Part shown: piece by piece, positions 63,540-64,000 of the stretch
Position numbering within the stretch: position 1 is the stretch's first letter
How the letters are laid out: every line of letters begins with the position of its first letter
Assembly: GCF_019393635.1 (NCBI RefSeq)
Contig: NC_057867.1
Span: 62,875,492-62,939,491 of the forward strand
DNA: 64,000 nt
Source of the DNA: Dromiciops gliroides
Lineage: Eukaryota > Chordata > Mammalia > Microbiotheria > Microbiotheriidae
Direction: 5' to 3'
Notes under the pieces: model-generated
Seen by the model: only the letters and a program-made list of their open reading frames with translations
Told to the model about the DNA's origin: nothing
The model's database searches: none
Translations under genes and position numbers: made by a program

Positions 63540-64000
63540 CCCAACACCAAAATGGTGAGCTCCTGACAGGATGCCTAAGGAGGGGCCAACTAATCAGAGT
63601 GGAAATGGAGCAGACCAAAATCTCCAAGTGGGAATGGGCTCCCCTGAGTGGCTGGAAGCCCAGTCTCAAAAGAACTAAGTCCCAAATTGAAACACAACCC
63701 CCCCCCCCCAAAAAAAAGAATTCCCTCGGAGCTACCTAGACTCAGGGCCCTAGTCTACCTATGTATCCTGCAAGAGGTCTTATTTATGCACCCCCCCCCC
63801 AACACACATATCCATATTTACATGTATATTCCTTTCGGAAAAACCTGTTGGGATAGGGACAAATTTAGGGGTAGAAGAAGCCTCTGTTTAAATCCCTTCA
63901 GGGAAAGGAAGCCTACTTCTCTCTCTGGGCAGCCCCTCCCACTGTGGGACACCTAAACCATTGAAGTTCAACTCCATCTTCCTCTATGCCACTTCTTTCT
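63540..64000. other. Unassigned intergenic sequence to window end
   Basis: Two C-runs (63699-63709 and 63791-63800) and an AC/AT tract near 63800-63825. No gene recognised. Confidence 0.4.

Noticed and set aside
1-64000. tRNA gene calls from A-box/B-box matches
   Set aside because: Every match examined belongs to a tRNA-derived SINE head and lacks a foldable acceptor stem.
1-64000. CRISPR-like regularly spaced repeats
   Set aside because: Repeated units are dispersed SINEs in both orientations with irregular spacing and TSDs. The window is vertebrate DNA.

Overview
The window looks like X-linked DNA from a marsupial, most likely an Australian one. It is crowded with tRNA-headed CORE-SINEs of the WSINE1 type: about 55 copies in 64 kb, each running from a GGGGCAGCTAGGTGG head to an A-rich tail, most with clear target-site duplications (TSDs). 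The long-tailed SINE1 that dominates the opossum genome is not seen. A CORE-SINE with a Bov-B/RTE-like tail (MAR1 type) and L1 elements with the marsupial-style 3' end fit the same lineage. Family names come from memory of consensus sequences and were not searched.

The only protein-coding host gene I can support is HMGB3, on the plus strand. It has a CpG-island promoter near 48.7 kb, a non-coding first exon with its donor at 48891, and four coding exons between 51984 and 57141 that encode an intact 201-residue protein. The 3' UTR has early poly(A) signals near 57.97 and 58.07 kb and a late one at 60.32 kb. HMGB3 lies on human Xq28, and that region is part of the conserved marsupial X, so X linkage is inferred.

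Region 1-46.6 kb is intergenic and holds layered repeats: a degraded old L1 (4.15-6.76 kb), a solo LTR of an endogenous retrovirus (2111-2695), an L2-like LINE broken by later insertions (8.87-11.1 kb), young 5'-truncated L1s (21.1, 24.5, 30.9, 38.8-40.5 kb), a tail-less U6 snRNA pseudogene (18.4 kb), several composite SINEs with a second tail type, and an old inverted repeat with arms at 24.08 and 26.45 kb. Region 46.6-52.2 kb has no young SINE and contains the promoter and CpG island. From 52.2 to 60.3 kb, HMGB3 carries three SINE insertions in introns and one in the distal 3' UTR. From 60.35 to 64 kb there is only sparse ancient repeat and unassigned DNA.

No CRISPR array, operon, phage or other gene system is present. 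The most informative material is the insertion archaeology: serial SINE insertions at one target, L1 nested in L1 with a candidate 3' transduction, SINEs with GA tails, the U6 retrocopy and the inverted repeat. The cluster of YY1-like motifs in HMGB3 intron 1 is the main regulatory observation.
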